Below are positions 7,525-17,664 of a stretch of 64,000 nucleotides of DNA, one piece after another (the stretch's first letter is position 1; each line of letters starts with the position of its first letter). This stretch comes from Saccharibacillus alkalitolerans (GTDB lineage: Bacteria > Bacillota > Bacilli > Paenibacillales > Paenibacillaceae), in assembly GCF_011090185.1 (NCBI RefSeq), contig NZ_JAAFGS010000001.1, forward strand, positions 1,240,001 to 1,304,000, written 5' to 3'. The notes under the pieces are model-generated. The model ran no database searches. It had not been told where the DNA came from and saw only the letters and a list, made by a program, of their open reading frames with translations. The translations under genes and the position numbers were made by a program.

Positions 7525-7977
7525 TTATTCGACGTAAAGCCCTTCCTCTTCCAACATCTCCTGCAGGTCGAACAGCATCACGATTCTCTCCGGCGTCTTG
7601 TACATTCCCGTAAAGAAAGAACCTTTGCGCTTGCCGCGGCTCCGTCCGTCCGCAATCTGCGGCGCCTCTTCCCCGACTTTAAGGACTTCGGTCACCTCGT
7701 CGACGATCAATCCCGCCGTCAGTCGGCCGATTTCGATAATCAGCAGCCGCTGCCTGGGATCAGACAGCTCCTCGTCAAATCCGAACGCGAAGCGGACATC
7801 GAATACCGGCATGATCTTTCCCCGAATTTTCATCATTCCCCGAACGGCCGAATAATATTCCGACGCCGGGACATCTTCCGGCACATTTACGATTTGCACC
7901 ACATGTTCGATCGGCAGCCCGTACTCTTCCCCTTCGATCTTAAAAACGACATACTGCTCGGCATAGTCCCGGAACAT
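7525..7977 (-). CDS. cheW: CheW coupling protein (distal copy)
   Basis: A 150-aa CheW-domain protein that couples chemoreceptors to CheA. The characteristic YVVFKIEGEEYGLPIEHVVQIV start and the RGMMKIRGKIMPVFDVR segment are present, as is GLIVDEVTEVLKV. It is the last gene of the chemosensory run, 56 bp after cheB, with GAGGAGG nine bases before the ATG and a possible -10 TATAAT in the gap, so it may also have its own promoter. With a second CheW encoded upstream, the locus has two coupling proteins. Confidence 0.93.
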   Translation of the reverse strand: MFRDYAEQYVVFKIEGEEYGLPIEHVVQIVNVPEDVPASEYYSAVRGMMKIRGKIMPVFDVRFAFGFDEELSDPRQRLLIIEIGRLTAGLIVDEVTEVLKVGEEAPQIADGRSRGKRKGSFFTGMYKTPERIVMLFDLQEMLEEEGLYVE

Positions 7978-8033
7978 ATGGCGCAGCCTCCTCTTTGTAT
8001 TGACTTATGTGTTCATTATAAGGAAGCTTCCGC

Positions 8034-9089
8034 TTAATCGAAAGCCAGATCGACCAGATTGGCGTAAATTTGAGATAAAGGAACCTGCCGGTCGGCGAGG
8101 CCCGCTTCATATACCGATTTCGGCATGCCATACACGACGCAGCTTTCCTCAGCCTCCGCAACAACCCGCCCTTTTAAATTCTTCACGTCGCGGCAGCCGG
8201 CCGTTCCGTCCACTCCCATTCCGGTCAAAATAGCCGTTAACAGCCTCGAACCGAACAAGGGAGCGGCCGAAGTCAGCAAAACGTCGATCGAAGGTTTATA
8301 GAGGGCGTTCGGCGCAAGGTCGGAGCGAATTCGCAGCTGCGTGCTTCCGTCCGACTTTCGCTCCAAAATCGTTTGAAATCCGGCACGCGCGACATAAGCG
8401 GTTCCCGGCGTCAAAACGTCTCCGTCTTCGGCTTCCCGAACGTTAAGCGCACAGAGGTTATCAAAGCGATCCGCCAGCGGCTTCGTAAATCCGGGAGGCA
8501 TATGCTGGACGACAACGACCGGAATCGGAAAGTTCTCCGGAAAACGCGGCAGAATCGACTGCAGCGCGGAGGGGCCGCCGGTCGAACAGCCGATCACAAG
8601 AAGATCCGCGGTACGGGGACGGTCGGTTTCAGGTTTTTTTTCCTCTTTTGAAGCGGCCGCTTCTTCGCCTGTGCCCGGACGGGGAACTTTGGCGCCGGCC
8701 GCCGCTTTAACCCGCTCCAAAAAGTCGAGCACCACTTCGGATCGGTCAGGCTCATGGACCAGCCGATCTTTCAAAAAGAAGTCCACGGCTCCCAATTGAA
8801 GCGCGCGAATGGTGGCTTCCGTCCCCTCGTCGGTCTGAACGCTGAGCATGACGACCGGAACGGGATGGCGCTCCATAATTTGGGCCAGCGCGGTAATGCC
8901 GTCCATTTCCGGCATTTCCACGTCCATCGTGACAAGGTCCGGCTTAAGCCTTTGAATCTTCTCGAGCGCTTCCAGGCCGTTTCGCGCGATACCCGCGATA
9001 AAGAAATCGGAATCCGACTCGAACAGCAGCGAAATCGCCCGCCGCATAAAAGCGGAATCGTCGACGATCAGCACACCGTACTTGCCCAT
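8034..9089 (-). CDS. cheB: CheB receptor methylesterase/deamidase
   Basis: A 351-aa response regulator with an N-terminal receiver (1 to about 120; phospho-acceptor Asp56 in VTMDVEMPEMDG) and a C-terminal methylesterase (about 160-351). The catalytic serine lies in GCSTGGPSAL (Ser169), the histidine in VVQHMPPGFT (His196), and the aspartate in GMGVDG. A Lys/Glu-rich linker (about 137-160) joins the domains. It removes methyl groups from receptor glutamates in the cytoplasm. Only six bases separate it from cheR, so the two are probably cotranscribed, and they would tune the giant receptor encoded upstream. Confidence 0.96.
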   Translation of the reverse strand: MGKYGVLIVDDSAFMRRAISLLFESDSDFFIAGIARNGLEALEKIQRLKPDLVTMDVEMPEMDGITALAQIMERHPVPVVMLSVQTDEGTEATIRALQLGAVDFFLKDRLVHEPDRSEVVLDFLERVKAAAGAKVPRPGTGEEAAASKEEKKPETDRPRTADLLVIGCSTGGPSALQSILPRFPENFPIPVVVVQHMPPGFTKPLADRFDNLCALNVREAEDGDVLTPGTAYVARAGFQTILERKSDGSTQLRIRSDLAPNALYKPSIDVLLTSAAPLFGSRLLTAILTGMGVDGTAGCRDVKNLKGRVVAEAEESCVVYGMPKSVYEAGLADRQVPLSQIYANLVDLAFD

Positions 9090-9095
9090 GCCGAT

Positions 9096-9926
9096 TCACC
9101 CCTTTCTGTAAAAGAACGTGTCATTCTCTTTGATTGTTTCAAAACCGCAGTCCAGCCCCCGCAGCGTCTCCGCATGTCCCAAAAACAGATAACCTCCAGG
9201 CTTGAGCAAACGGTAAAAACGATCGATGATCGCGCGAATGGTCTGCATATCGAAGTAAATCATGACGTTGCGGCAGAAAATGGCGTCCACCGCACCGATC
9301 GAATCCACTTGGCCGGCATTGAGCAGATTGATTCGGCGAAATTCGACCCGCTCGCGAATGGAAGAATTGACGCGATATCCTCCGTTCTCTTCCGTAAAAA
9401 AGTTTTTTTTCTGCTCGTCGTCCGTTCGGCGAAAACAAAGCGACGACGAAGGATAAAAGGCCTCGGAAGCCGTTTTAATGACCCGCAAGTTAATGTCGGA
9501 GCCGATAATGCTGACCGTGTTGCGTTTCGTGATTCCGTTCTTCTCCAGCACCATGCCGATGCTGTAAGGTTCTTCTCCCGTCGAGCAGGCCGAGCTCCAA
9601 ATACGGATCTCGCTTCCCGGCGAAGTACGCTGCGCAATCTTGACCAGCTCGTTCAGCTGGGCTTCCTCCCGGAAAAAGTACGTTTCGTTGATGGTTACGT
9701 ATTGCATCAGCACTTCCCACTCCAGCGGATTCCGCTCCAGGAAGTCAAGGTATGAAGCACAGTCGAGTCCAAGTTCCTTGAAACGTTTGGCCGCCTTGGG
9801 TTCCAGCGTAAACAAATTGTTTTGATAATTCAAACCGCTGTGGCGATAAATCTTGTCGGCAAGCCGTTCCAGCGGCATAGGGTCTTGAACATCTAAGGCG
9901 TTAATGCTCTTCGGCAGTTCGGACAT
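9096..9926 (-). CDS. cheR: CheR receptor methyltransferase
   Basis: A 276-aa S-adenosylmethionine-dependent methyltransferase that methylates glutamates of chemoreceptors. It has the helical N-terminal domain (about 15-85) and a Rossmann domain with IRIWSSACSTGEEPYSIG as the SAM site and FCRNVMIYFD further on. I start it at MSELPKS because AAAGGA is about 12 bases upstream; the next ATG upstream (9938) directly abuts that site. It has no C-terminal NWETF-binding beta-subdomain signature that I can point to. It lies between the receptor gene and cheB. Confidence 0.94.
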   Translation of the reverse strand: MSELPKSINALDVQDPMPLERLADKIYRHSGLNYQNNLFTLEPKAAKRFKELGLDCASYLDFLERNPLEWEVLMQYVTINETYFFREEAQLNELVKIAQRTSPGSEIRIWSSACSTGEEPYSIGMVLEKNGITKRNTVSIIGSDINLRVIKTASEAFYPSSSLCFRRTDDEQKKNFFTEENGGYRVNSSIRERVEFRRINLLNAGQVDSIGAVDAIFCRNVMIYFDMQTIRAIIDRFYRLLKPGGYLFLGHAETLRGLDCGFETIKENDTFFYRKG

Positions 9927-10012
9927 AAAGATTCGCATTCCTTTCTTTTAAAATGAGGGCGCAGAAAGTCTCAACGAGACTCTCTGCGCAGACTGCGGAC
10001 ATTCTAAGCTGT

Positions 10013-13000
10013 TCAGTTGAATCTTACGCTGTTCAAGGAGTGTCGGACCGTCTGGGCGCGTTCCGTCGCTTCCGCAAAGCTTTGGCTCATGCGGCGCAGC
10101 TCATCCGCGAAACGCATCGTGAATTCTCCCGCTTCTTTCGCTTCGCGAGCCAGTTTTCTTCCTTGATCTCCGGCAAGCCGCAGCATATCGGAAGAACCGT
10201 TGACGGAACGGAAAGCATCTTCGGCACGTTCTCCGAGCGTTTTGCTCCATTGAATCTGCGCTTCGAATCCCGATTGTTTGCGCGCTGCTCGAACGTCCGC
10301 GAAAGCTTGCTCCAGCGTCCGAATCTGTTTGGACCGTTCATGGATGCCGTTCCGGATTTCAAACGCCGTGTCGGAAGCTTTACGGCTCTGCTCCTCGAGC
10401 TTGCGAAGGGATTTCCGTCGATCCGCGATCGATCTTTCCAGCTCTTGCGCCGCCTTGCCCGCTTCCGCAGACCGCTCCGAAGCCGCAGCGGCCTCTCGGG
10501 TCAGATGTCCTGCAGTATCGGAAGCCTGCTTGGCACGGGAAGCCGCTTCTTCAAACTGTTCGATGACTCCCGCTCCGCTGCCGACTTGATCCGAGAGCGT
10601 CGTCCGAATCAGCACGAGTTTCTCCCGCGCGTTCCGGATGCCGGAGACGACCGCTTCCGAAACTGCGGCTTGTTCGCGCGCGGACGTCGCGACGATTTCC
10701 GCCTGTTTCGTGACATTCTCTACGGCCCTTACGATTTCACGGCTTTGTTGGGCCTGCTCGACGGCCGCCGAAGTAATCTGGCCGACCTGCTCGCGGGCGT
10801 TGACGATTCCCTGCACGATTTCCTGTACACCGGCAGCCTGCTCCTTGACGGCTGTCGTCACCATCTCCGCCTGATCGGCCACATTGGCTACAGCCGACGC
10901 GATATCGCGCCCCTGCTTGGCCTGTTCGATCGTCGCGGAAGTGATCTGTCTGACCTGTTCGCGGGCATCGACAATGCCTTTCGCTACTTCTTCCGCGGAA
11001 CCCGCCTGCTCCAATGTAGCGCTTGTGACCATTTCCGCCTGCTTCGTGACATTCTCGACGGCGGATACGATTTCGCGGCTTTGCTTCGCCATTTCTACCA
11101 CTGCATAAGTGACCTGACCGACCTGCTCGCGTGCATTGACGATGCCTGCCACAACCTCTTCGACCGACTGGGCTTGTTCTTTGACCGCCGACGTCACCAT
11201 ATCGGCCTGCTTGGTCACGCTGATCGCGGCGTCGGACAGCATTTTGCCCTGCGCGGCCTGCTCGACCATTGCCGCCGACACTTGACGCACCTGCTCGCGG
11301 GCATTGGTGATGCCGCGAATAATGTCTTTTACGCCGGCTGCCTGTTCGGTCACGGCCGTGGTTACCATTTCCGCTTGTCTGGTCACATTTTCGACCGCGC
11401 CGACCAGTTCTCGGCTCTGTTTGGCCTGTTCCAACGTCGCGCTGCTGATTTGTCCGACCTGTTCGCGGGCATTCACGATTCCCGTAATGATTTCGCTGAC
11501 GCCCATCGCCTGCTCTTTGACCGCGCTCGATACCATTTCGGCCTGCTTCGTTACATTTTCGACGGCGCGGGCAATGTTCTGCCCCTGCTTGGCCTGCTCG
11601 CGGGTAGCGCCGGTCACCTGACGCACCTGTTCGCGGGCATTGGAAATGCCCTTCACGATTTCTTCTACGCCGGATGCCTGCTCCTTCGTTGCCAGCGTTA
11701 CCATCTCCGACTGCTCGACCAGCCGCGCAATGGATTCGACGACATTCTCGGCTCCTTTGGCCTGCTCGACGGTAGCTGTCGTAATCTGGGAAACTTCGCC
11801 CGTAATCCGGTCGATTCCGTCCACGATCTTGCGGATCGCGACTCCGGCTTCGTCGGCCAACACTGTCCCTTCCTGAACTTTCTCCGTGCCCAGGTCGATC
11901 GCTTTGATCGCATCCGACGTCTCGGATTGAATTCCCTTGATCAGCTGCGCGATCTCCTTGGTCGCCTTGGCGCTGCGCTCGGCGAGTTTTCGCACTTCTT
12001 CCGCGACGACCGCAAAGCCTTTGCCGTGTTCTCCGGCCCGAGCCGCTTCGATTGCCGCGTTAAGAGCCAGCAGGTTCGTCTGTTCCGCGATATCGTCGAT
12101 CACTTCGATGATGCTGCCGATCTCCTCGGAGCTTTTGCCCAGATTAAGCATGACGCGGGAAGCCTGGGTCACGACGTCCGCGATTTCCTTCATGCCTTTT
12201 ACGGACTGTACGACCGATGTCTCTCCGTCTCTGGCATCCGTACGCACTTCTTCGGCCAGTCCGTTGACCGTTTGCGCGTTCCGGGCGACCTGTTCGACCG
12301 AAGCCGCCATCTGCTCTACGGAAGCCGAAGTGTCTCCGGTATACCGCTGCAGTTCTTCCGCATTGCGGGCGACTCCCTTGACCGAGCTGCTCATTTGTTC
12401 GATCGAAGCCGAGATTTGCTCCACGGAACTGGCCGTGCTCTCGGCATTGCCCGCGACCTGCTGAATCGAGGCGACCATCTCCTGAACCGCATCTGTCGTC
12501 TCCTGCGCGGAAGAGCTCAAACTTTCCGCATTATCGGCCACGCCCTGAATGGAGCGGCTCATCTGTTCGATCGAAGCCGAAATCTGCTCTACCGAGCTGG
12601 CGGTACTCTGGCTGTTGCCCGCAACCTGCTGCACGGAAGCCGCCATTTCTTGAATAGCCGCCGCCGTCTCCTCCGCGGAAGCCGTCAGGCTTTCGGCGTT
12701 GCCGGCCACTCCTTGAATCGAACTGCCCATTTCTTCGATCGAAGCGGAAATTTCTTCGACCGATTCGGCCGTGCTCCGCGCATTGCCGGCAACCTGCTCG
12801 ATCGAAACGACCATTTCCTGGACGGCGTCCGTCATTTCAGATGCGGAAGCGGTCAGGCTTTCGGCATTGGCGGTCACGCCCTTGACCGAGCCGCTCATTT
12901 CTTCGATCGAAGCCGAGATCTGCTCCACCGAACCGGCCGTGCTCTCGGCATTGCCGGCAACCTGTTGAATCGAAGCCGCCATTTCTTGAATGGCAGCCGA

Positions 13001-14101
13001 CGTCTCTTCGGCGGATCCCGTCAGGCTCTCCGCGTTGACCGCTACTCCTTTGATCGACGCGCTCATTTCTTCGATCGAAGCCGAGATCTGTTCCACCGAA
13101 CCAACCGTATTTTCCGCATTGCCCGCTACCTGTTCGATGGAGACGATCATCTCCTGAACGGCCGCCGTCGTTTCCTGAGAGGATGCGGTCAGGCTTTCCG
13201 CATTGGCTGCCACTCCCTTGATCGAACCGGCCATTTCCTCGATAGAAGCGGAAATCTGTTCGACCGATCCCGCCGTACTCTCGGCATTGCCGGCGACCTG
13301 TTGAATGGACGCCGCCATTTCCTGGATAGCCGCGGCCGTTTCTTCTGCCGAAGCGGTCAAACTTCCTGCACTGTCGGCGGTTTCTTTGATGGAGGCATCC
13401 ATACTCTCGACTTGGACGGAGATGTCCTCGACGGAGTCCGCCGTGCTCTCCGCATGATGCTGCAGCGATGCTCTTTCGCTGCCGACTTCGCGGAACTTGG
13501 CAAGTGCTGCCGAAGCCGATTCCCCGGCGAGGGAAATTTCTTCCCGCAGCGCTTCCGCCTTTCTTTTTAACTCGCCGGAAGCTTGAGATGCCTCGTTTGC
13601 GGCGCGGGAAGCCTGCCCTGCCGCATGTTCGTCCGTTTCGCTTGACTGGTCCAGATCGCGAACGGACTCGACTGTTTCCGAAGCGAACTCGGCCGCTTCA
13701 TCCGCCTGTTTGGCCAAATCGGAAGCGCCGATGCCGACAAACCGGAGGCTTTCGGCCGCTTCGTCGATCAGACGGTCCGACTTGCGGTCCGTCTCCGCCT
13801 GCTGCTCGAGCGAGCGCTGGAGCTTGCCCGAAGTTTCCGAAGCCTCTTGAAGAGTGCGCTTCGCTTTGTCCGACTGTCCCGACAGCTCTTCAAGCGACTC
13901 GGCCAGTTCTTTCGCGCTGCGTGCATGGATTTCCGCCGTATTCGCTTGGACATGCGTACCCTCCGCCAGCTGCGCCGCTCTGCCCGCTGCATCGCTCAGA
14001 CTGCGATCCAGCGTTTGCGCTTCCTGCACCGCTTGAACGACGTGACGCTCGATTCCCAGTTCATTGATCCGTTTTGCCGCAATTTTCGATGTGAATCCCA
14101 T
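10013..14101 (-). CDS. Giant soluble methyl-accepting chemotaxis protein with symmetric 56-aa repeats
   Basis: A 1362-aa chemoreceptor that is almost wholly predicted coiled coil. It has no signal peptide, membrane segment, HAMP or recognisable sensor domain. The conserved signalling tip ([21 protein letters not shown], about 673-693) lies near the exact middle. Residues about 215-610 hold roughly seven 56-residue repeats ([19 protein letters not shown]...[14 protein letters not shown] type). Residues about 779-1170 hold seven more of a second type (EQAKQ..[15 protein letters not shown]...[10 protein letters not shown]). Each repeat is eight heptads, so the two arms match in length. Glutamate pairs such as SAEETAAA are possible methylation sites. 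It sits between cheA and cheR. Start ATG follows AGGGGGAATTAAC. Confidence 0.93.
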   Translation of the reverse strand: MGFTSKIAAKRINELGIERHVVQAVQEAQTLDRSLSDAAGRAAQLAEGTHVQANTAEIHARSAKELAESLEELSGQSDKAKRTLQEASETSGKLQRSLEQQAETDRKSDRLIDEAAESLRFVGIGASDLAKQADEAAEFASETVESVRDLDQSSETDEHAAGQASRAANEASQASGELKRKAEALREEISLAGESASAALAKFREVGSERASLQHHAESTADSVEDISVQVESMDASIKETADSAGSLTASAEETAAAIQEMAASIQQVAGNAESTAGSVEQISASIEEMAGSIKGVAANAESLTASSQETTAAVQEMIVSIEQVAGNAENTVGSVEQISASIEEMSASIKGVAVNAESLTGSAEETSAAIQEMAASIQQVAGNAESTAGSVEQISASIEEMSGSVKGVTANAESLTASASEMTDAVQEMVVSIEQVAGNARSTAESVEEISASIEEMGSSIQGVAGNAESLTASAEETAAAIQEMAASVQQVAGNSQSTASSVEQISASIEQMSRSIQGVADNAESLSSSAQETTDAVQEMVASIQQVAGNAESTASSVEQISASIEQMSSSVKGVARNAEELQRYTGDTSASVEQMAASVEQVARNAQTVNGLAEEVRTDARDGETSVVQSVKGMKEIADVVTQASRVMLNLGKSSEEIGSIIEVIDDIAEQTNLLALNAAIEAARAGEHGKGFAVVAEEVRKLAERSAKATKEIAQLIKGIQSETSDAIKAIDLGTEKVQEGTVLADEAGVAIRKIVDGIDRITGEVSQITTATVEQAKGAENVVESIARLVEQSEMVTLATKEQASGVEEIVKGISNAREQVRQVTGATREQAKQGQNIARAVENVTKQAEMVSSAVKEQAMGVSEIITGIVNAREQVGQISSATLEQAKQSRELVGAVENVTRQAEMVTTAVTEQAAGVKDIIRGITNAREQVRQVSAAMVEQAAQGKMLSDAAISVTKQADMVTSAVKEQAQSVEEVVAGIVNAREQVGQVTYAVVEMAKQSREIVSAVENVTKQAEMVTSATLEQAGSAEEVAKGIVDAREQVRQITSATIEQAKQGRDIASAVANVADQAEMVTTAVKEQAAGVQEIVQGIVNAREQVGQITSAAVEQAQQSREIVRAVENVTKQAEIVATSAREQAAVSEAVVSGIRNAREKLVLIRTTLSDQVGSGAGVIEQFEEAASRAKQASDTAGHLTREAAAASERSAEAGKAAQELERSIADRRKSLRKLEEQSRKASDTAFEIRNGIHERSKQIRTLEQAFADVRAARKQSGFEAQIQWSKTLGERAEDAFRSVNGSSDMLRLAGDQGRKLAREAKEAGEFTMRFADELRRMSQSFAEATERAQTVRHSLNSVRFN
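10592..11767 (-). repeat. 168-bp tandem repeats coding for the C-terminal receptor arm
   Basis: Seven consecutive 56-codon units (residues about 779-1170). Each contains [11 protein letters not shown]-like and NAREQVGQ-like blocks in the same places, and the DNA repeats with them (for example GCGCGGGCATTGACGAT-type segments). Confidence 0.85.
12272..13459 (-). repeat. 168-bp tandem repeats coding for the N-terminal receptor arm
   Basis: Six full 56-codon units (residues 244-579) plus half units on both sides (about 215-243 and 580-610). [12 protein letters not shown] and QVAGNAES recur at fixed spacing. Confidence 0.85.
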
Positions 14102-14167
14102 GTTAATTCCCCCTGAATATAGTAAATGCGAATATTTTGTCGCGGTTTTCCCGATTTATCGGGCGTT

Positions 14168-16303
14168 TTATACGGCCAGCGTGTCCGGCGGAAGTCCCTT
14201 TTCCCTGCCTGACAGGTTAAAAATGCCGGTGATGTCGAGAATCAGCGCCACTCCGCCGTCTCCCAGTATGGTCGCTCCGGAAATTCCGTCTACTTTTCCT
14301 ACATAAGCTCCCATCGACTTGACAACGATTTCCTGGTTGCCCACCAATTCATCGACCACGAGCGCAATTCTCTTTTCCGCCGCGCCGACAATGACAATGA
14401 AAACATTGTCGTCACTGCGTACCGCAGGCCGCGGTACATTGAAATGATCGTGGATCCATACCAACGGAAGCACCTGCTCCCTTATTCGGACAGCCATCTG
14501 ACCTTTGATCGTGTGGATTTCCCGGCGCGGAAGCCGCATAATTTCGATAATGCTGCTGATCGGCAGCGCATAAGTCGAATGATGAATCCGGATCAGCAGT
14601 CCCCGCATGATTGCCAAGGTCAGCGGAAGCTTGATCGTGAACTTCGTCCCTTCGCCCGGCTTCGTCTCCACGTCGATGATGCCGTTAAGCTTCTCGATAT
14701 GGCTGCGGACGATGTCCATTCCGACACCGCGTCCCGAAATGTCGCTGATCTCCTTCGCGGTCGAAAATCCCGGCGCGAAAATGAGGTAGATCAGCTCCTG
14801 CTCGGACATTTGATCCGCCTGGGCTTCGGTAATCAGCTTTTTGTTCAGCGCCGAGCGCTTGATTTTTTCCGCGTCGATTCCTGCCCCGTCGTCTTCGATC
14901 GTCAATACGACCTGATTTTCCTGATGGAGCGCCTTTAACCGGATAGTGCCGACCTCCGGCTTGCCGGACGCCAGACGTTTCTCCGGATCTTCGATGCCGT
15001 GATCCGCGCTGTTGCGCAGCAGATGGATCAGCGGATCGCCGATCTCCTCGATGACCGTGCGGTCCAGCTCCGTTTCCTTGCCCTCGAGCAGCAGATTGAT
15101 CGGCTTGCCGATTTTTTGCGCCAGATCCCGAATCATGCGCGGGAAGCGGTTGAAGAGCTGCTCGATCGGGAGCATCCGCGTTTTCATGACGCTCTCCTGA
15201 AGCTCGCCCACGACTCTCGAAATATGGTTGGCGATGCTGTCGAACTCGTCCATCGTATCGTCGGCATCTGCGCTGACCAGACCCCTCAGCAGTCCTCCTA
15301 CTTGAGCGATTCGCGTCTGGTCGATCACCAGTTCTCCGACCAGATTCATCAAATTTTCCAGCCGGTCGACATCGACCCTGACGCTTTGACCGGTTACTCT
15401 GCGCGGTTCCTCCCCTTCCGTCCTGACGGAAGGAGCTGCGGAATGAACAGGAGCGGCCGGCACGGCGGGAGATTCGTTTTCTTTCCCGGACAGCGCTTCG
15501 CTCTCTTCCGAGCGGCTATCCGCGTTCCGTTCGAAATCCTCCGTTGTTCCGGGCGGATTCAAATGCTCGTCCAGCAGCTCGAAGCCTTCTACCGGCTCGC
15601 CGTTCATGACCGAAGCGAGATAGGCCTCGATGTCTTCCTTTTCCTTGAGGCAGGCGATCAAATAAGTGACTTCCAGCGCTCCCTTGGCGTCCTCGTCGAT
15701 CTGCTCCAGACCGGGGCGCATCGCGATTACTTTCGAGCATTCTTCGATCCGGTTTCTTAAGATGAAAGCTCTCGCCATCTTCATTTCGCAGCCTTCGGAA
15801 ATTCGGAGCCGAATCGTCCAGCCCCTGAATCCTTCCGATTTCGCTTCTCCCAGCAGCTCTCTTGCTTCCGTGCCGAAAGGATCTTCGATTGACTCCTTCG
15901 CAGGCGAGGCTTTCGCTTGGTTTTCTCCGTTGATCAGCTTGCGCAGCTCTTCCACCAGCGGCCCCGTCTCGCCTTCGCAAACCCCATGCTCTTCAATCTG
16001 CTTTTTGAAATCGTTCAGCCGATCGAGACAGAGGAAGAGCACATTGATGATCGCTTCGCTCACCGCCAGTTTGCCGCCGCGGATTTGATCCAGCACATTT
16101 TCCATTTCGTGCGTAAGACTCTTCATCGTTTCGAAACCCATTGCGGCCGAAGAACCTTTCAAAGTATGAGCGGCCCGAAAAATGCACTGAATCGTCGCTT
16201 CCGATCCGCCGTCCTGCTCCAGCTTCAAAACTTCCTGTTCGAGCAGCTGGAGCTGTTCGTCGGCTTCTTCAAGAAAAAACTTCATCAATTCGTTGCGGTT
16301 CAC
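14168..16303 (-). CDS. cheA: CheA chemotaxis histidine kinase
   Basis: A 711-aa kinase with all classic parts. The Hpt domain has phospho-acceptor His46 in AAHTLKGSS. A P2-like CheY/CheB-docking domain spans about 160-240. The dimerisation domain starts near VRVDVDRLENLMNLVGEL (about 310). The ATPase has the N box LLRNSADHGIEDP, G1 EDDGAGID and G2 GRGVGMDIV, and a C-terminal CheW-like domain follows (about 570-711). The start is GTG with AGGGAGGAA upstream. It lies 16 bp after cheW and 66 bp before the giant receptor, so the three are probably one signalling unit. It phosphorylates CheY and CheB in the cytoplasm. Confidence 0.97.
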   Translation of the reverse strand: MNRNELMKFFLEEADEQLQLLEQEVLKLEQDGGSEATIQCIFRAAHTLKGSSAAMGFETMKSLTHEMENVLDQIRGGKLAVSEAIINVLFLCLDRLNDFKKQIEEHGVCEGETGPLVEELRKLINGENQAKASPAKESIEDPFGTEARELLGEAKSEGFRGWTIRLRISEGCEMKMARAFILRNRIEECSKVIAMRPGLEQIDEDAKGALEVTYLIACLKEKEDIEAYLASVMNGEPVEGFELLDEHLNPPGTTEDFERNADSRSEESEALSGKENESPAVPAAPVHSAAPSVRTEGEEPRRVTGQSVRVDVDRLENLMNLVGELVIDQTRIAQVGGLLRGLVSADADDTMDEFDSIANHISRVVGELQESVMKTRMLPIEQLFNRFPRMIRDLAQKIGKPINLLLEGKETELDRTVIEEIGDPLIHLLRNSADHGIEDPEKRLASGKPEVGTIRLKALHQENQVVLTIEDDGAGIDAEKIKRSALNKKLITEAQADQMSEQELIYLIFAPGFSTAKEISDISGRGVGMDIVRSHIEKLNGIIDVETKPGEGTKFTIKLPLTLAIMRGLLIRIHHSTYALPISSIIEIMRLPRREIHTIKGQMAVRIREQVLPLVWIHDHFNVPRPAVRSDDNVFIVIVGAAEKRIALVVDELVGNQEIVVKSMGAYVGKVDGISGATILGDGGVALILDITGIFNLSGREKGLPPDTLAV

Positions 16304-16319
16304 GTTCTGCTTCCTCCCT

Positions 16320-16739
16320 TCATCGCAGCGTACTTCCGATATTCAAAATGGTGATAAAATCGTCGTCCAAGTAACCGATTCCCGAAAAATAGTGGCTGTC
16401 AATGCCCGAGGTGCTTTCCCCCGAATCTTCGATGGAAGAGAATTGGATCACCTGCCGCACCCGATCGACGACCATTCCCACGATTTCTTCCTCATGATTG
16501 ACTACGACGATCCGCGTCGTGCGGGACGCCGCAATTTCCTCCATTCCGAAACGTTTGCGCAAATTTATAATGGGCACGATTTTGCCTCTCAGATTCGTTA
16601 CGCCTTCCATAAAGAAGCGGCTGTTCGGCACGACCGTGATTTTTTGCATCTTGATGATTTCGTAAATATGAGCAATAGGGAGCGCATACCGCTCGCTGCC
16701 CAGTTCGATCGCAATGAATTGTTGACCGGATTCTTCCAT
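16320..16739 (-). CDS. cheW: CheW coupling protein (proximal copy)
   Basis: A 139-aa CheW with FIAIELGSERYALPIAHIYEII at the N-terminus, NLRGKIVPIINLRKRFGM in the centre and IVGMVVDRVRQVIQF further on. It is the first gene of the run cheW-cheA-receptor-cheR-cheB-cheW; a terminator upstream (16915-16944) cuts it off from the two-component genes, so a promoter must lie between 16740 and 16914, though I could not fix one. The second CheW in the cluster is only loosely similar, so they may have different receptor preferences. Confidence 0.94.
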   Translation of the reverse strand: MEESGQQFIAIELGSERYALPIAHIYEIIKMQKITVVPNSRFFMEGVTNLRGKIVPIINLRKRFGMEEIAASRTTRIVVVNHEEEIVGMVVDRVRQVIQFSSIEDSGESTSGIDSHYFSGIGYLDDDFITILNIGSTLR

Positions 16740-16914
16740 GCGGATCTCGCCTTTCGTTTGGGATTAAAACCCATAATTATTTTTCTTTCCTAGTTCCTAT
16801 GCTTCTATCATATCCCCGCAATGCGATTTGGTAACCGAAAAAAAGCATTCGTAAGCACGCAAACCTTTTTGCGCGCTTGCGCAACCGGAAATGCGCCGAT
16901 CTGCACCTAAACGC

Positions 16915-16944
16915 CAAAAACCCGGAATCCGTAAGGATTCCGGG
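16915..16944 (-). terminator. Terminator after the NarL-type regulator
   Basis: CCCGGAATCC and GGATTCCGGG form a perfect 10-bp stem with a four-base loop; on the - strand it is followed by TTTTTGG. It separates the two-component transcript from the cheW-cheA transcript. Confidence 0.85.
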
Positions 16945-17009
16945 CTTGCTTCCGCAGCAAAAGCGGTTCGTTATACAACCATATGATCGAGAATTCCGAT
17001 ATCCTTGGC

Positions 17010-17621
17010 TTAGCCGACCGCTTCGATTCTCGATTTTACGCCGAGTTTCTGAAACAGATGGGTCAGCTGGTATTCCAAAGAACGCTGGCTCATGCACATT
17101 TGTTCCGCGATCAGCCGGTTGCCTTTGCCCTGCGCGATCTGCTGGAGAATCTCGATATCCCGCTCGAGCAGCGCCGGTCTGGCCGAAACCGGCCGCTCTT
17201 CGGGAGTTTCCTGCAGGTTTTTCCGCATGGCGCGAAATACGTCGAGCGGCAGCACGACTTCTTTGCGGACCGCGCAGCGAAGCGCTCCGACCAACTGCTC
17301 GCGCGTCGCCGTTTTCGGCACGAAGCCGGCCAGCCCGCAGTCGATCAAGCGATTCAAATGCGGCGCGATATCGAATCCCGTATAGATAAGAATGCAGGCC
17401 TCGGGGACGTACTTGATGACTTCCGCAGCCAGATCGATCCCGTTGAAAGGCGGCATGAACAGATCGAACAGCATCACGTCGAAATGCTGCCCGCGAACAA
17501 GCTCGATCAGGCCTTCGAACGTATTGAGCGCGGTCACCCGGAATTCCTGCTCCTTTTCCAAGATCAGCTTGGTTCCTTCCGTAACGGCGGGATGATCGTC
17601 CAGTAAAAGTATATTCAGCAT
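17010..17621 (-). CDS. NarL/ComA-type response regulator
   Basis: A 203-aa response regulator. The receiver has LLLDDHP at the N-terminus and phospho-acceptor Asp53 in LFDLFMPPFNG, with the conserved lysine in GFVPKTAT. The LuxR-type helix-turn-helix (about 140-203) reads LLERDIEILQQIAQGKGNRLIAEQ...LTHLFQKLG. I start at MLNILLLDDHP because GGAGG lies five bases before this ATG; a 31-residue upstream extension has no such site. It follows the PAS histidine kinase by 43 bp and is surely its partner. The pair resembles ComP-ComA in its core domains only. DNA targets are unknown. Confidence 0.9.
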   Translation of the reverse strand: MLNILLLDDHPAVTEGTKLILEKEQEFRVTALNTFEGLIELVRGQHFDVMLFDLFMPPFNGIDLAAEVIKYVPEACILIYTGFDIAPHLNRLIDCGLAGFVPKTATREQLVGALRCAVRKEVVLPLDVFRAMRKNLQETPEERPVSARPALLERDIEILQQIAQGKGNRLIAEQMCMSQRSLEYQLTHLFQKLGVKSRIEAVG

Positions 17622-17664
17622 ATAATCCTCCGTATTCGGCATTAAAGTAAACGAGATTCGATTT

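Noticed and set aside
9953-13570. A 1205-codon open frame on the + strand opposite the giant receptor
   Set aside because: It is a shadow of the repeated coding frame; it shows the same 168-bp periodicity, odd low-complexity composition and no ribosome binding site.
16740-16914. A promoter for the cheW-cheA-receptor operon
   Set aside because: One must exist after the terminator, but I could not find a pair of boxes good enough to report.
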